Assembly (NCBI GenBank): GCA_900752435.1
Contig: CAADVD010000011.1
Span: forward strand, 1-37,274
Direction: 5' to 3'
DNA length: 37,274 bases
Source of the DNA: Oscillospiraceae bacterium
GTDB taxonomy: Bacteria > Bacillota > Clostridia > Oscillospirales > Ruminococcaceae
Shown here: positions 1 through 8,428 of the stretch, one piece after another
Layout of the letters: every line of letters begins with the position of its first letter
Numbering within the stretch: the first letter of the stretch is position 1
The notes under the pieces: model-generated
The model's database searches: none
What the model saw: the letters and a program-made list of their open reading frames with translations, nothing else
Told to the model about the DNA's origin: nothing
Program-made: the position numbers and the translations under genes

Positions 1-46
1 CATGACAAGGCCTCGGCGTTTAAAAACCCGCGGAGCCTTAGTCATG
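1..46. repeat. Imperfect inverted repeat at the window edge
   Basis: Positions 1-18 (starting CATGACAAGGC) and 27-46 (ending GCCTTAGTCATG) are imperfect reverse complements around an A/T-rich loop. The structure lies 14 bases beyond the stop codon of the minus-strand regulator. It could therefore be that gene's transcription terminator, but any T-tract would fall outside the window, so this cannot be decided. A border of a mobile element is the alternative. Confidence 0.45.
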
Positions 47-59
47 GTGTATCTTGCAT

Positions 60-266
60 TTATGGAAAGTCTTTTTTGTATTCTGCAATATCCGATAGTT
101 CGCAGTCCAAAATACTGCATAAAATGTCCAGTGTATTGGTGCTGACACTGCAATTTTTACGCAGACGATCGAGTTGTCCTGTACTAAAGCCAAAGTCCTT
201 GATTAGTTTATATTGCGAGATTCCTTTTTCTTTCATCGTAATCCATAACTTGTCGTAAACAATCAT
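60..266 (-). CDS. Small XRE/Cro-type DNA-binding regulator (YozG-like)
   Basis: The 68-residue protein is little more than one Cro/C1-type helix-turn-helix (residues about 9-60). It contains KGISQYKLIKDFGFSTGQLDRL followed by the helix NTLDILCSILDCELSDIAEY, the usual layout of YozG-like single-domain regulators. An AAAGGGA ribosome binding site lies about ten bases before the ATG. A promoter TTGTCA-N17-TAAAGT (319 down to 291) lies just upstream and shares its -35 region with the plus-strand promoter of the neighbouring regulator. The likely role is local transcriptional control of itself and the divergent regulator or polysaccharide operon; the target is inferred from position only. Such proteins can also act as antitoxins, but no toxin partner is visible. 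Confidence 0.85.
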   Translation of the reverse strand: MIVYDKLWITMKEKGISQYKLIKDFGFSTGQLDRLRKNCSVSTNTLDILCSILDCELSDIAEYKKDFP

Positions 267-290
267 ATGTCATTCATTCCCTTTGAATTA

Positions 291-319
291 ACTTTAAAAC
301 ACAACCCTTTTGTTGACAA
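291..319 (-). promoter_or_regulatory. Promoter of the minus-strand XRE gene
   Basis: On the minus strand TTGTCA (319-314) is followed after exactly 17 bases by TAAAGT (296-291). Transcription would start near 284, leaving a leader of about 18 bases that holds the ribosome binding site. The -35 hexamer overlaps the plus-strand -35 (TTGACA, 313-318), so both polymerases would compete for the same place. Confidence 0.65.
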
Positions 320-341
320 TTGCCCAAATATGGGCTATAAT
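313..341 (+). promoter_or_regulatory. Consensus promoter for the plus-strand XRE gene, with a dyad in its spacer
   Basis: TTGACA (313-318), 17-base spacer, TATAAT (336-341): a perfect sigma-A-type promoter. The spacer contains the exact dyad GCCCA-AATA-TGGGC (322-335), placed between the -35 and -10 boxes where a bound repressor would block RNA polymerase. Confidence 0.85.
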
Positions 342-360
342 CTTTCATAAAGATATATTT

Positions 361-383
361 ACTAGTTTCAGTATGAAACTAGT
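361..383. promoter_or_regulatory. Perfect 10-bp-arm palindrome, candidate operator
   Basis: Positions 361-370 (ACTAGTTTCA) and 374-383 (TGAAACTAGT) are exact reverse complements around GTA. The site starts about 13 bases after the predicted transcription start of the consensus promoter at 313-341. Its size and symmetry suit a dimeric XRE/Cro-type protein, and two such genes flank it. Binding is inferred. Confidence 0.6.
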
Positions 384-509
384 GAATAATGTATGCTTAT
401 TTGAAAGTGTATGAATGCGAAAAAATGAAAGAAAATCACATGATCATGGATGTTTGTGACAAAAACTTGCATTTCGTAATATTTTTAAGGGATATTTAGG
501 AGGAGAACA

Positions 510-710
510 ATGGTTTTACATGAATATCTGGTACAAGCGCGGGCAGAAAAGAGACTGACACAACAGCAAATTGCAGATAAAGTTCATATTTCACGCACGC
601 ATTATACGAACATTGAAAAAGGGCGCCGACGTCCAAGTCCGGATTTGGCGCAGAAAATTGCAGAAGAACTGGATGTTGATTGGAGACTATTTTATGATGC
701 TAAGGAGTAA
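510..710 (+). CDS. XRE-family transcriptional regulator heading the polysaccharide operon region
   Basis: The 66-residue protein is a single helix-turn-helix of the Cro/C1 (HTH_3) type: QARAEKRLTQQQIADKVHIS, then RTHYTNIEKGRRRPSPDLAQ, then a helix ending in LDVDW. The recognition-helix region and the IEKGRRRPS turn are typical of this family. A strong AGGAGG site precedes the ATG by eight bases. The leader runs from about 348 to 509 and carries the 361-383 palindrome. The gene sits directly upstream of the polysaccharide operon promoter, as SinR-like regulators often do, so control of that operon is likely but inferred from position. Autoregulation through the two dyads is the simplest model. 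Confidence 0.9.
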   Translation: MVLHEYLVQARAEKRLTQQQIADKVHISRTHYTNIEKGRRRPSPDLAQKIAEELDVDWRLFYDAKE

Positions 711-830
711 GTCTGTAAGCAGTTGGATAAAATTAGAGCAAATAAATACAGGACACAAGTAGATTTGCAATAGAAGTGTCGGCAAGGATAAGTTTTTTTT
801 GATTTTTGTTACAAAAATGCGACAGATTTA

Positions 831-859
831 TTGACAGTTTGTAATAGAAAATTTATAAT
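831..859 (+). promoter_or_regulatory. Consensus promoter of the polysaccharide operon
   Basis: TTGACA (831-836), 17 bases, TATAAT (854-859), a perfect sigma-A-type match. Transcription would begin near 866, about 120 bases before the chosen start of the first gene. No other convincing promoter was seen until after 14.6 kb, so this one probably serves the whole co-directional operon. Confidence 0.85.
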
Positions 860-985
860 TTATAAGCAAGTATATTGCAGTGGATAGGGAATTTTATTGT
901 AATATTTTTGTGCTTTTTTAATCGAAAATCAATAATCATGAACTTGTTGAATCTATCTCCAGCTAATAAAGGAGTTTTTATTATA

Positions 986-1693
986 ATGAATCAAAATTGT
1001 ATTGGAGAATTGGCAATGAACGTGGAACAGAAGGATTTTTTAGAATCGAAGCAATGTGATGAAGAAATTGTAGTTCTGAGAAAGAAGCCTATTTATAGTT
1101 TTGTAAAAAGAGGCGCAGATATGATCTTATCGTTGATAGCGCTTGTTGTTTTGTCTCCTGTTTTTTTGATTGTGGCTTTGGCTATTTGGTTGGAAGATCG
1201 AGGCCCCGTATTTTTTAGTCAGATACGGATGACTACGAATGGAAAAAAATTCAAAATGTATAAATTTCGTTCGATGTGTGTAGATGCGGAAGAAAAGCTC
1301 AAAGAATTGCAGAAATACAACGAAATTACGGATGGTCCGGCTTTTAAGATGCACAACGATCCTAGAATCACAAAGGTTGGAAGATTTATTCGGAAAACCA
1401 GTTTGGATGAGCTTCCGCAGTTGCTCAATATTTTTTTGGGAGATATGAGTATTGTCGGCCCGCGGCCTCCGTTGCCCAAAGAAGTGGAACAGTACACGCC
1501 TTATCAGAGACAGAGATTGGGTGTTAAGCAAGGGTTGACTTGTTATTGGCAGTGCAGCGGCAGAAATAACATTGGGTTTGAAGAATGGATTGAATTGGAT
1601 CTGAAATACATAAAAGAACGTGGGATTTGGACGGATATTAAGATTGTATTGAAAACGGTTCTGGCGGTGTTGAAGATGGATGGGGCGAAGTAG
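986..1693 (+). CDS. Polyprenyl-phosphate sugar-1-phosphate transferase (priming glycosyltransferase)
   Basis: Bacterial sugar transferase of the WcaJ/EpsL/PglC type. It moves a sugar 1-phosphate from a nucleotide sugar to undecaprenyl phosphate at the membrane and starts each repeat unit. Visible family marks are the basic entry KRGADM, one hydrophobic segment (LSLIALVVLSPVFLIVALAI), the block PVFFSQIRMTTNGKKFKMYK leading into FRSM, and SLDELPQLLNIFLGDMSIVG followed by PRPP. This is the short, catalytic-domain-only form with a single membrane segment. ATG 986 has AAAGGAG eleven bases upstream; ATG 1016 with GGAG eight bases upstream is an equal rival. The longer TTG reading from 875 would begin only about nine bases after the predicted transcript start and is unlikely. 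The stop codon abuts the next ATG. The sugar transferred cannot be predicted. Confidence 0.92.
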   Translation: MNQNCIGELAMNVEQKDFLESKQCDEEIVVLRKKPIYSFVKRGADMILSLIALVVLSPVFLIVALAIWLEDRGPVFFSQIRMTTNGKKFKMYKFRSMCVDAEEKLKELQKYNEITDGPAFKMHNDPRITKVGRFIRKTSLDELPQLLNIFLGDMSIVGPRPPLPKEVEQYTPYQRQRLGVKQGLTCYWQCSGRNNIGFEEWIELDLKYIKERGIWTDIKIVLKTVLAVLKMDGAK

Positions 1694-2176
1694 ATGCAAA
1701 AAAAGCAAGAGAAGAGAATCAAAAAGATTTGTTTTGCAGCTTCATCGGGGGGGCATTTAGAAGAAATTCTGGGTCTGGATGCGCTTGGTGAAAAGTACGA
1801 TTCGATACTGATTACAGAAAAAACAAAATACCAATTAAATGTTTGGCAAAAAAATATATATTATATGAAACAAATTAACCGAAGGGAGAAATTGATGATG
1901 TTGCATCTAATTACTATTTTTATTCGCTCAATTTCTCTGTTAATTAAAGAAAATCCAGATATGATTGTTTCGACAGGTGCACTAATGACGGTGCCGGTTT
2001 GTATTGCTGGCAAATTGCTCGGCAAAAAAATTGTATTTATTGAATCAATTGCTCGCGTAAAGTCGCCATCTGCGACAGGAAAATTTCTTTATAAGTTTTC
2101 GGATCTTTTTATTGTACAGTGGGAACAATTGTTGGAAATTTACCCCAAAGCAGTTTATGGGGGAAGAATTATATGA
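1694..2176 (+). CDS. Alg14/PssD-like membrane subunit of a split glycosyltransferase
   Basis: The 160-residue protein opens with KKICFAASSGGHLEEI, the SGGH motif of Alg14/CpsF/PssD proteins, and continues with ENPDMIVSTGALMTVPVCIA and KIVFIESIARVKSPSATGK, both typical of this family. Alg14-type proteins anchor and activate a catalytic Alg13-type partner, adding the second sugar to the lipid-linked first sugar on the cytoplasmic face. The partner follows at once with an ATGA overlap (start at 2173). The codons for the SGGH motif lie on a run of seven G (1747-1753), where slippage would frameshift the protein early. The sugar is unknown; GlcNAc, Gal or Glc are all found in this family. Confidence 0.9.
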   Translation: MQKKQEKRIKKICFAASSGGHLEEILGLDALGEKYDSILITEKTKYQLNVWQKNIYYMKQINRREKLMMLHLITIFIRSISLLIKENPDMIVSTGALMTVPVCIAGKLLGKKIVFIESIARVKSPSATGKFLYKFSDLFIVQWEQLLEIYPKAVYGGRII

Positions 2177-2655
2177 TATTTATTACAGTAGGATCTCAAA
2201 AATTCCCTTTTGATCGTTTAATAAAAAAAATGGATGAAATTTGCGCTGATCATAAAAATGAGTTAGGAACAGTGTTTGCTCAGATTGGATCCAGTAATTA
2301 TATTCCGAAATACATGGAGTATGTTGCATATCTCAATAAAAAAGAATTTGAACAGAAAATTCAAACGTGTTCTTTATTAATTACACATGCTGCAGCAGGA
2401 GCGATGATTTCTGGTTTGCATAACCAAAAGAAAATTATTGCGGTGCCTCGATTGAGCAGTTATGGAGAACATATTGATGATCATCAACTTGAATTGGGGA
2501 AAGAGTTGGATCGATTAAATTACTTGTGTTTTGTATCTAATATTGATGATATTTATAATGTTATTCAGAAAATACAACGAACTAATTTGAAACGATATAA
2601 TAATTCCCCAGAAAGAATAGTGAATTATATTGAACAACTGATGATTGAGAATTAG
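2173..2655 (+). CDS. Alg13/PssE-like catalytic subunit of the split glycosyltransferase
   Basis: The 160-residue protein matches the C-terminal half of GT28 enzymes (Alg13/CpsG/PssE). It starts MIFITVGSQKFPFDRLIKKM and has LLITHAAAGAMISGLHNQKK and IIAVPRLSSYGEHIDDHQLE, the nucleotide-sugar binding part of the fold. It should act only in a complex with the preceding Alg14-like protein. I chose ATG 2173 rather than an upstream in-frame ATG because the family begins exactly at MIFITVG and this start overlaps the stop of the previous gene (ATGA), implying translational coupling. Confidence 0.92.
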   Translation: MIFITVGSQKFPFDRLIKKMDEICADHKNELGTVFAQIGSSNYIPKYMEYVAYLNKKEFEQKIQTCSLLITHAAAGAMISGLHNQKKIIAVPRLSSYGEHIDDHQLELGKELDRLNYLCFVSNIDDIYNVIQKIQRTNLKRYNNSPERIVNYIEQLMIEN

Positions 2656-2673
2656 TATTGTGGAGGATTAGCG

Positions 2674-3744
2674 ATGAACGTTCTTATGGTAGGGGTAAGC
2701 GAAGATACGAAAGGTGGAATGTGGACGGTAGTTGACAATTATATTAAGGATCCTATATTTTGTGAAAAAACGAATCTTGTTTATGTTCCAACGGCAACGG
2801 TGGGCAGCATTAAGCATCGGATTTTATTTATGTTGCGTGCTTTTTCTAAAATACGTAAGATATTAAAAAAACAATCGTTTGATATTGTACATATTCATGT
2901 ATCAGAGAGAGGAAGTTTGTTTCGTAAAGCTTATGTTGCTAGATTAGCTAAAAAGAAAAAATGCAAGGTTATTTTTCATTTGCATGGAGCAGATTTTGAG
3001 GTTTGGTATCGTTCTTGTAATAAGAGAGTTCAGAAATACATTAGAAAAACTTTAAACATTGCAGATAATATAATCATTTTAGGCGATTATTGGAGAGGTT
3101 TTATATCAGAATTGTTGGATAATTCCGATAAATTAGAAGTTCTATATAATGCGGTCTTTCTTCCAAACGAAAATCGGTATGATGCTCAATCGGATAGTTT
3201 GCTCTTTTTAGGCGCTTTGATTGAGCGAAAAGGGATTTTTGATTTACTAAATGCAACAAAACTGATTGATCAGGATTTGCCGGATACGGTTCACTTACTG
3301 GTTTGCGGTGAAGATACAAATCAGGAAGTACTACGTTATGTGAAAGAGTTGGATTTATCCCATCGCGTTATTCTAAAAGGATGGATAAAAGAGAAAAGTG
3401 ATATTTTCACCAATACTTGTTTGAATATTTTACCTTCTTATCATGAAGGACTTCCGATGACTATTTTAGAGACGATGGCATATGGAATTCCGAACATATC
3501 AACAAATGTTGCTGCGATTCCAGAAGCAATTTCTGAGCAAGAAGGAGTTTTATTGCCTCCTGGATCGGTAACGGAATTGGCCAATGCCATAAAAAGTTTA
3601 TTAGGTGATACGAAAAAACGTGTGCAGATGAGCAACAATTGCTATATGAAAATAAAACAACATTTTTCGTATGAGGTTCATCGGCAAGTGTTGTTAGATA
3701 TTTACGAGAAATTATTGCAGGGTAGGAAAGGAGAATTTAGATAA
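2674..3744 (+). CDS. Family 4 glycosyltransferase
   Basis: A GT-B fold retaining transferase of 356 residues. The N-terminal acceptor half opens with MNVLMVGVSEDTKGGMW and contains FDIVHIHVSERGSLFRK and VIFHLHGADFEVWY. The C-terminal half has the domain entry LLFLGALIERKGIFDLLNA and the donor-site signature SYHEGLPMTILETMAYGIPN, in which the E-x7-E pair binds the nucleotide sugar. GGAGG lies seven bases before the ATG. It presumably adds one sugar of the repeat unit on the cytoplasmic face. Donor and linkage cannot be read from sequence. Confidence 0.92.
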   Translation: MNVLMVGVSEDTKGGMWTVVDNYIKDPIFCEKTNLVYVPTATVGSIKHRILFMLRAFSKIRKILKKQSFDIVHIHVSERGSLFRKAYVARLAKKKKCKVIFHLHGADFEVWYRSCNKRVQKYIRKTLNIADNIIILGDYWRGFISELLDNSDKLEVLYNAVFLPNENRYDAQSDSLLFLGALIERKGIFDLLNATKLIDQDLPDTVHLLVCGEDTNQEVLRYVKELDLSHRVILKGWIKEKSDIFTNTCLNILPSYHEGLPMTILETMAYGIPNISTNVAAIPEAISEQEGVLLPPGSVTELANAIKSLLGDTKKRVQMSNNCYMKIKQHFSYEVHRQVLLDIYEKLLQGRKGEFR

Positions 3745-5082
3745 TTGAAACAATTCAGTGCTACTGTCGACTGTCCCACGAATAAGTATGTTATTTCTAA
3801 GCCTAAGAAAAATGTTTTTGAAACCATTTGGAAAATTTTATTTGTTTTATTACTTTTCCAGACAGCAATAGCAAATATTTTTAAGGGCACTGTTTTGGAG
3901 TCTTTATTTAACTATTTGGATGAAATTACCTACATTGCGCTATTTTTAGTGTTACTTTATAACATGTGTGTAAAGAGGGTAAAGTTTCTAACTATTGAGT
4001 CAGTTATTTTATTTATTTATATTCTTTTTTTGAGTATAGGAATTGTATCTACGTTGATTTATCATATACAGCCGTGGATGAGTGCTATCGTAGATATGAT
4101 TGCTTGTAGTAAATTTATTGTTGGCTATTTTTCAATTCGTTCTATTTGCATTAGAAATGATTTTGAGTCAAGTGAATTATTGCATTCATTAAACAAAATT
4201 GCTCGGTTTTGCGCTATTTTGTTTTTTGTTTTGACACTGCACGAATTGATACTTTCTCCGTGGTTTGAAAAAGGCGATTATCGTTATTTTACTTTCGCTA
4301 TTCAGCTTTTTTATCCGCATCCAACTTGGCTGGCATTATCCAGCATTACGCTTATTTCTGTATTAAGTATCAATTTAAAAAATACTTCTTCAAATATTTA
4401 TTTTATATTGATGTTGTCTTTTGTTACTGCAATGACACTCAGAATGAAGGCGCTTGTATTTGTAGCGATTTTTTTTATAATGTACTTATTTACCGTAAAA
4501 ATACGATTAAAAAATAAAGTGTTTTTATTGTGTGTTTGTGGTATACTGGGTGTTTTTTTGGCTTGGGATCAAATTCAGATTTATTTTTTTGGTGCTTCTG
4601 ATTTTTCGCCGCGCTCTCTCTTGCTACAAGGTGGGAAAAGCATTGCAGATTATTATTTTCCGTTGGGAAGTGGATTTGGTACATATGGGAATCAGGCATC
4701 CATTATGAATTACTCCCCGTTATACACAAAATTAGGCTTTAATAGTATATGGGGGATGTCCTCTAGTACGGATTCGTTTTTTCTGCAAGATTCTTTTTGG
4801 CCAGTTATTATGGCGCAGTTTGGCTATTTTGGAGTTGTACTTTTTTCTGTTATTTTAGTATTATTTTTTGTCTTAATATTTAAAATTCAACCAATTAATC
4901 TGTATATGTATATAACTGCTCTGTCCTTAATGGTTTATTTGTTAATTGCTTCAACGAGTGAAACTGCTTTTTTTAACCCAATTTCACTATTATTGTTTAT
5001 GTTGTTGGGTATTGCAATCGATCAATGTGATCAACGTACACTTTCAGTCCCTAAAAAGAAAATCTCAAAATATATAAGGTAA
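3745..5082 (+). CDS. Wzy/O-antigen-ligase-like polysaccharide polymerase
   Basis: The 445-residue protein is a polytopic membrane protein with roughly ten to twelve hydrophobic segments, starting with ILFVLLLFQTAIANIF. A soluble loop (about residues 285-350) contains DFSPRSLLLQGGKSIADYYF and PLGSGFGTYGNQAS. Arg and the GxGxGT-like stretch in a large loop are usual for O-antigen ligase/polymerase family proteins. The expected role is polymerising flipped repeat units on the outer face. The start is TTG 3745, directly after the previous stop, with AAAGGAG about eleven bases upstream. The next in-frame ATG would remove the first membrane segments. Primary sequences in this family diverge greatly, so the assignment rests on topology, the loop and the operon. 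Confidence 0.8.
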   Translation: MKQFSATVDCPTNKYVISKPKKNVFETIWKILFVLLLFQTAIANIFKGTVLESLFNYLDEITYIALFLVLLYNMCVKRVKFLTIESVILFIYILFLSIGIVSTLIYHIQPWMSAIVDMIACSKFIVGYFSIRSICIRNDFESSELLHSLNKIARFCAILFFVLTLHELILSPWFEKGDYRYFTFAIQLFYPHPTWLALSSITLISVLSINLKNTSSNIYFILMLSFVTAMTLRMKALVFVAIFFIMYLFTVKIRLKNKVFLLCVCGILGVFLAWDQIQIYFFGASDFSPRSLLLQGGKSIADYYFPLGSGFGTYGNQASIMNYSPLYTKLGFNSIWGMSSSTDSFFLQDSFWPVIMAQFGYFGVVLFSVILVLFFVLIFKIQPINLYMYITALSLMVYLLIASTSETAFFNPISLLLFMLLGIAIDQCDQRTLSVPKKKISKYIR

Positions 5083-5125
5083 ATGAACAAATTTAATATA
5101 TGTAAGAGTATTATTGGGTGAATTT

Positions 5126-6241
5126 ATGAATAGAGTTTTAGTGTTTGGAATGACGGAAAATCCCGGTGGGATAGAGACATTCATTATGAATTATTATCGT
5201 AATATAGATCGAACTCAACTGCAATTTGATTTTATATATAATTCAGAGAAAGTTGCTTATCAAAATGAAATCGAGATGCTTGGTGGGCGACTTTGGTATA
5301 TTTGCGCGCGCAGCGCTAATATCGGTCAGTATTATAAAGATATAAAAACTTTTTTTTCTGATCATGCAAGTGAATATAAAGCGATTTGGATAAATATGTG
5401 CAACTTGTCGAATATTGATTATCTTAAGTTTGCTCAAAAATATAGAATTCCTGTTCGGATTATTCATAGTCATAATTCTAAAAATATGGAAGGCTTTTTG
5501 AGAGAGGTGTTACATCGTGTGAATCGACACGTGATTCACAAATACGCAACGAATTATTGGGCATGTTCGGATGTAGCGGGAAAATGGTTTTATAATAAAA
5601 AAGTTATGCAGGATAAATATTATCGAGTTATTCATAATGCCATTAATATTAAACAGTTTGCTTATAATCAACAAAAAAGAGATTCTCTTAGACGTGATTT
5701 GGGTATAGAAAATAAATTGGTAATTGGAAATGTTGGACGCTTTCATTTTCAAAAAAATCATGAATTTTTGATTCGCATTTTTGCAGAAATACACAAGAGA
5801 AACAAACAAAGCGTACTATTGCTGGTTGGACAGGGTGAGCTCGAGGCCGATATTCGGGAACAAGTTCGTCGTTTACATTTAGAAGAACATGTTTCTTTTT
5901 TAGGACTTCGAAACGATGTTTCGGATTTGATGAGTGCTATGGATGTTTTTTTATTTCCGTCTGTTTTTGAAGGATTGGGAATTGTGGCAATTGAAGCGCA
6001 GGCTTCCGGATTGCCCTGTATTGTATCTACAGAAGTACCACAAGATGCGAAAGTGACTGATAGAATAAAATTTATTCCTTTGTCTTTGTCTGCCGAAGAG
6101 TGGGCAAAAGAAGTTTTAGCATGTGATTCTTTACAAAACAGCGATCGACTAGAAGTAAATCAAAAACTTTTGAATTCAAATTTTAATATTGAAAAGGAAG
6201 CGAAGTTTATTCAGTCATTTTTTCAAGAGGATAAGATATAA
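5126..6241 (+). CDS. Family 4 glycosyltransferase (EpsF-like)
   Basis: A 371-residue GT-B enzyme. The N-terminus MNRVLVFGMTENPGGIETFI followed by MNYYRNIDRTQLQFDFIY is the hallmark of EpsF-type GT4 enzymes. The donor domain begins IGNVGRFHFQKNHEFLIRIF and carries LFPSVFEGLGIVAIEAQASG with the E-x7-E arrangement. ATG 5126 is preferred to an in-frame TTG at 5114 because GGGTG lies just ahead and family members begin at this methionine. It is expected to add a sugar to the lipid-linked repeat unit. Specificity is unknown. Confidence 0.92.
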   Translation: MNRVLVFGMTENPGGIETFIMNYYRNIDRTQLQFDFIYNSEKVAYQNEIEMLGGRLWYICARSANIGQYYKDIKTFFSDHASEYKAIWINMCNLSNIDYLKFAQKYRIPVRIIHSHNSKNMEGFLREVLHRVNRHVIHKYATNYWACSDVAGKWFYNKKVMQDKYYRVIHNAINIKQFAYNQQKRDSLRRDLGIENKLVIGNVGRFHFQKNHEFLIRIFAEIHKRNKQSVLLLVGQGELEADIREQVRRLHLEEHVSFLGLRNDVSDLMSAMDVFLFPSVFEGLGIVAIEAQASGLPCIVSTEVPQDAKVTDRIKFIPLSLSAEEWAKEVLACDSLQNSDRLEVNQKLLNSNFNIEKEAKFIQSFFQEDKI

Positions 6242-6264
6242 GAATAGGATATATTGAGAAAGAC

Positions 6265-7239
6265 ATGGAAACAAAATTGATTACTGTGATAGTACCTGTA
6301 TACAGAGTGGAAGATTATCTTCCACGTTGCTTAGATAGCTTGTTAAAACAGACCTATAAAAATTTAGAAATTATTTTGGTGGATGATGGCTCCCCAGATC
6401 ATTCTGGTGAAATTTGCGATCATTACGCTCAAATAGATACTCGCATTCAAGTAATTCATAAAAAAAACGGTGGGGTTTCCTCAGCACGCAATCAAGCTTT
6501 ATACAGAGCAAAGGGAGATTATATTGGTTTTGTTGATCCAGACGACTATCTGGAGGATACTATGTTTGAGCAATTGTATCAGAGTATTCAGACACATCAA
6601 GCCGATATTGCTATTTGTGGTTTCTATTTTGAAAAAGATATGGAAACGCAAAGAAATAATACGAAAGACCAATGTGTGGTTTTGGATTCTAAGCAGGCGA
6701 TTCGAACAATGTTAAGCGATGAATATTATGGATTTCTTTGGAATCGTCTTTTTGATAAAAAAGTATTTTTTAATGAAAGTGGAAAATTAGAGATTTTTGA
6801 TGAATCTATTTATCTAGCAGAAGACACATTGATGAATTGCAATTGTATGTTGCGTAGCGCCAAGATAGTATATGATACGACACCATTGTATCATTACACA
6901 GTGAGAACAACTGGAAGTTGTAAATCTGAAATTAATGAAAAAAAATTAACGATGATTAAATCAATTCAGATTATGCAAGAAAAGATACGGTGTTACTGTC
7001 CAGAATTGGATCAGGAGTTTCATAAATTTTATTTGGGTGCGTTGGTCTCGTTTATTTGTGATATTTCGCTTATGCCTTCTACTTCTTGGTCTAAAAATTG
7101 CAGTGATTATTTAAAAAATGAATATACATTACATCTTTGGGATTGTGGATTCAATTTTAAGCAAGGAATAAAATACTGCATTGTAACATTATTTCCACGA
7201 ACTTTTGGAAAATATTTAAATAAAAAATCAAAGTGGTAA
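6265..7239 (+). CDS. Family 2 glycosyltransferase
   Basis: A 324-residue GT-A inverting transferase. The start LITVIVPVYRVEDYLPRCLD, the nucleotide-binding ILVDDGSPDHSGEICD, the GVSSARNQAL helix and the metal-binding GFVDPDDYLEDT are all present and in the usual order. A WNRLFDKKVF segment and an AEDTLMNCNCML segment correspond to the acceptor-side motifs of the WcaA-type subgroup. No membrane segment follows, so it is a peripheral cytoplasmic enzyme. It closely resembles the GT2 at 9597 in layout, suggesting an old duplication. Confidence 0.93.
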   Translation: METKLITVIVPVYRVEDYLPRCLDSLLKQTYKNLEIILVDDGSPDHSGEICDHYAQIDTRIQVIHKKNGGVSSARNQALYRAKGDYIGFVDPDDYLEDTMFEQLYQSIQTHQADIAICGFYFEKDMETQRNNTKDQCVVLDSKQAIRTMLSDEYYGFLWNRLFDKKVFFNESGKLEIFDESIYLAEDTLMNCNCMLRSAKIVYDTTPLYHYTVRTTGSCKSEINEKKLTMIKSIQIMQEKIRCYCPELDQEFHKFYLGALVSFICDISLMPSTSWSKNCSDYLKNEYTLHLWDCGFNFKQGIKYCIVTLFPRTFGKYLNKKSKW

Positions 7240-7264
7240 TATAAATTTATTTTTGGGAGAAATT

Positions 7265-8428
7265 ATGAAAAAGGTTGCAATTATTACTTATCATGCTTCG
7301 CATAATAATGGTTCTTTTTTGCAAGCATATGCATTGCAAGAGTTCATTTCTTCTTTAGATGGCTATACTTGTGAAATAATAAATTTTCGTCAGCCTGAAC
7401 AGCAAAAAATGTATTCTATTTTTGAGGAACAGATTACTTTAAAAGGAACGCTTAAGAACTTATTTATTTTATTGCATTACAAAGATATAAAAAAGCGATA
7501 CGATACATTTGAATTGTTGATGCAAACTCGCTTACAATTAAGTGAAAATTGTTATCATAAAGTAGAAGAGTTGACTGATGTCGAAAAACAGTATGATCTA
7601 TTTATTAGTGGAAGCGATCAAATTTGGAATGCTATTACTATAGATTTTAGTGATGCTTATTTGCTGTCTTTTGTAACCAACAAGCCGAAAATTTCGTATG
7701 CAGCTAGCTTGGGTGGGCGTTTGGAGTTCTTAGAGAATACGGATGTATGCAACCAAATGAAAGAATTACTTCAACAATATTCAGCTCTTTCTGTACGTGA
7801 AAATATCGCCAAGAAATTCATACAAGAATTAACAGATAAGCAAGTAGTAACCTCATTAGATCCCACGTTGTTACTTGATCCAGAAAAATACGACACTCTT
7901 TGTGCACCACGCTTAGTAGAAGGAGATTATATTTTCTTTTATTATATTGAGTATATTCCTGAAGCTATTGAAACAGTAGCAGCATTTTCAGCAATGACCG
8001 GATTGCCAGTTGTGGTAGCCTATTCTGGGTTGTATTTGAATATTGTTAGAACACGCAAATATGGGTTTAAAATTTTTTATGATGCAGGGCCAGATGCCTT
8101 TTTGAGTTTGATTAAATATGCTAAGTATGTGCTTTCCAATTCATTTCATGGAGTAGTATTTTCTATTATCATGAAAAAGCAGTTTTATGCTGTTCGGTCA
8201 CTGTATAATGGTGAATATAGGGACGACGATCGTTTGGATACACTTTTAGAAAAGCTAGGATTAGAAGAACGTCAATTGAAGAAAGAGATGTTAAGCAAGG
8301 ATTTTCAATTGAGCAACATCGATTATTCTTTGGTGGATCGAAAGCTGGAAGAAGAAAAACAGCGTTCAAAGGCGTATCTTAACCGTGCTTTGGCAATTGA
8401 GTCGACGGAGAAGAAACATGATTTGTAA
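7265..8428 (+). CDS. Polysaccharide pyruvyl transferase family protein (first copy)
   Basis: The 387-residue protein belongs to the CsaB/WcaK-type pyruvyl transferase family, which adds ketal-linked pyruvate from phosphoenolpyruvate to sugars of surface polymers. Visible marks are the start KKVAIITYHASHNNGSFLQA, LFISGSDQIWN near residue 117, the ISYAASLGG block, the LDPTLLLDPE segment and YAKYVLSNSFHGVVFSIIMK near the C-terminus. ATG 7265 is chosen over an in-frame TTG at 7253 because GGGAGA sits just before it. The gene overlaps the next one, an FrhB-like iron-sulfur protein, by 11 bases. Some members of the family have other activities, so pyruvylation is likely rather than certain. Confidence 0.9.
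   Translation: MKKVAIITYHASHNNGSFLQAYALQEFISSLDGYTCEIINFRQPEQQKMYSIFEEQITLKGTLKNLFILLHYKDIKKRYDTFELLMQTRLQLSENCYHKVEELTDVEKQYDLFISGSDQIWNAITIDFSDAYLLSFVTNKPKISYAASLGGRLEFLENTDVCNQMKELLQQYSALSVRENIAKKFIQELTDKQVVTSLDPTLLLDPEKYDTLCAPRLVEGDYIFFYYIEYIPEAIETVAAFSAMTGLPVVVAYSGLYLNIVRTRKYGFKIFYDAGPDAFLSLIKYAKYVLSNSFHGVVFSIIMKKQFYAVRSLYNGEYRDDDRLDTLLEKLGLEERQLKKEMLSKDFQLSNIDYSLVDRKLEEEKQRSKAYLNRALAIESTEKKHDL

Noticed and set aside
875..985. N-terminal extension of the sugar transferase from TTG 875
   Set aside because: The codon lies about nine bases after the predicted transcript start and has no ribosome binding site; the priming transferase family does not have this extension.
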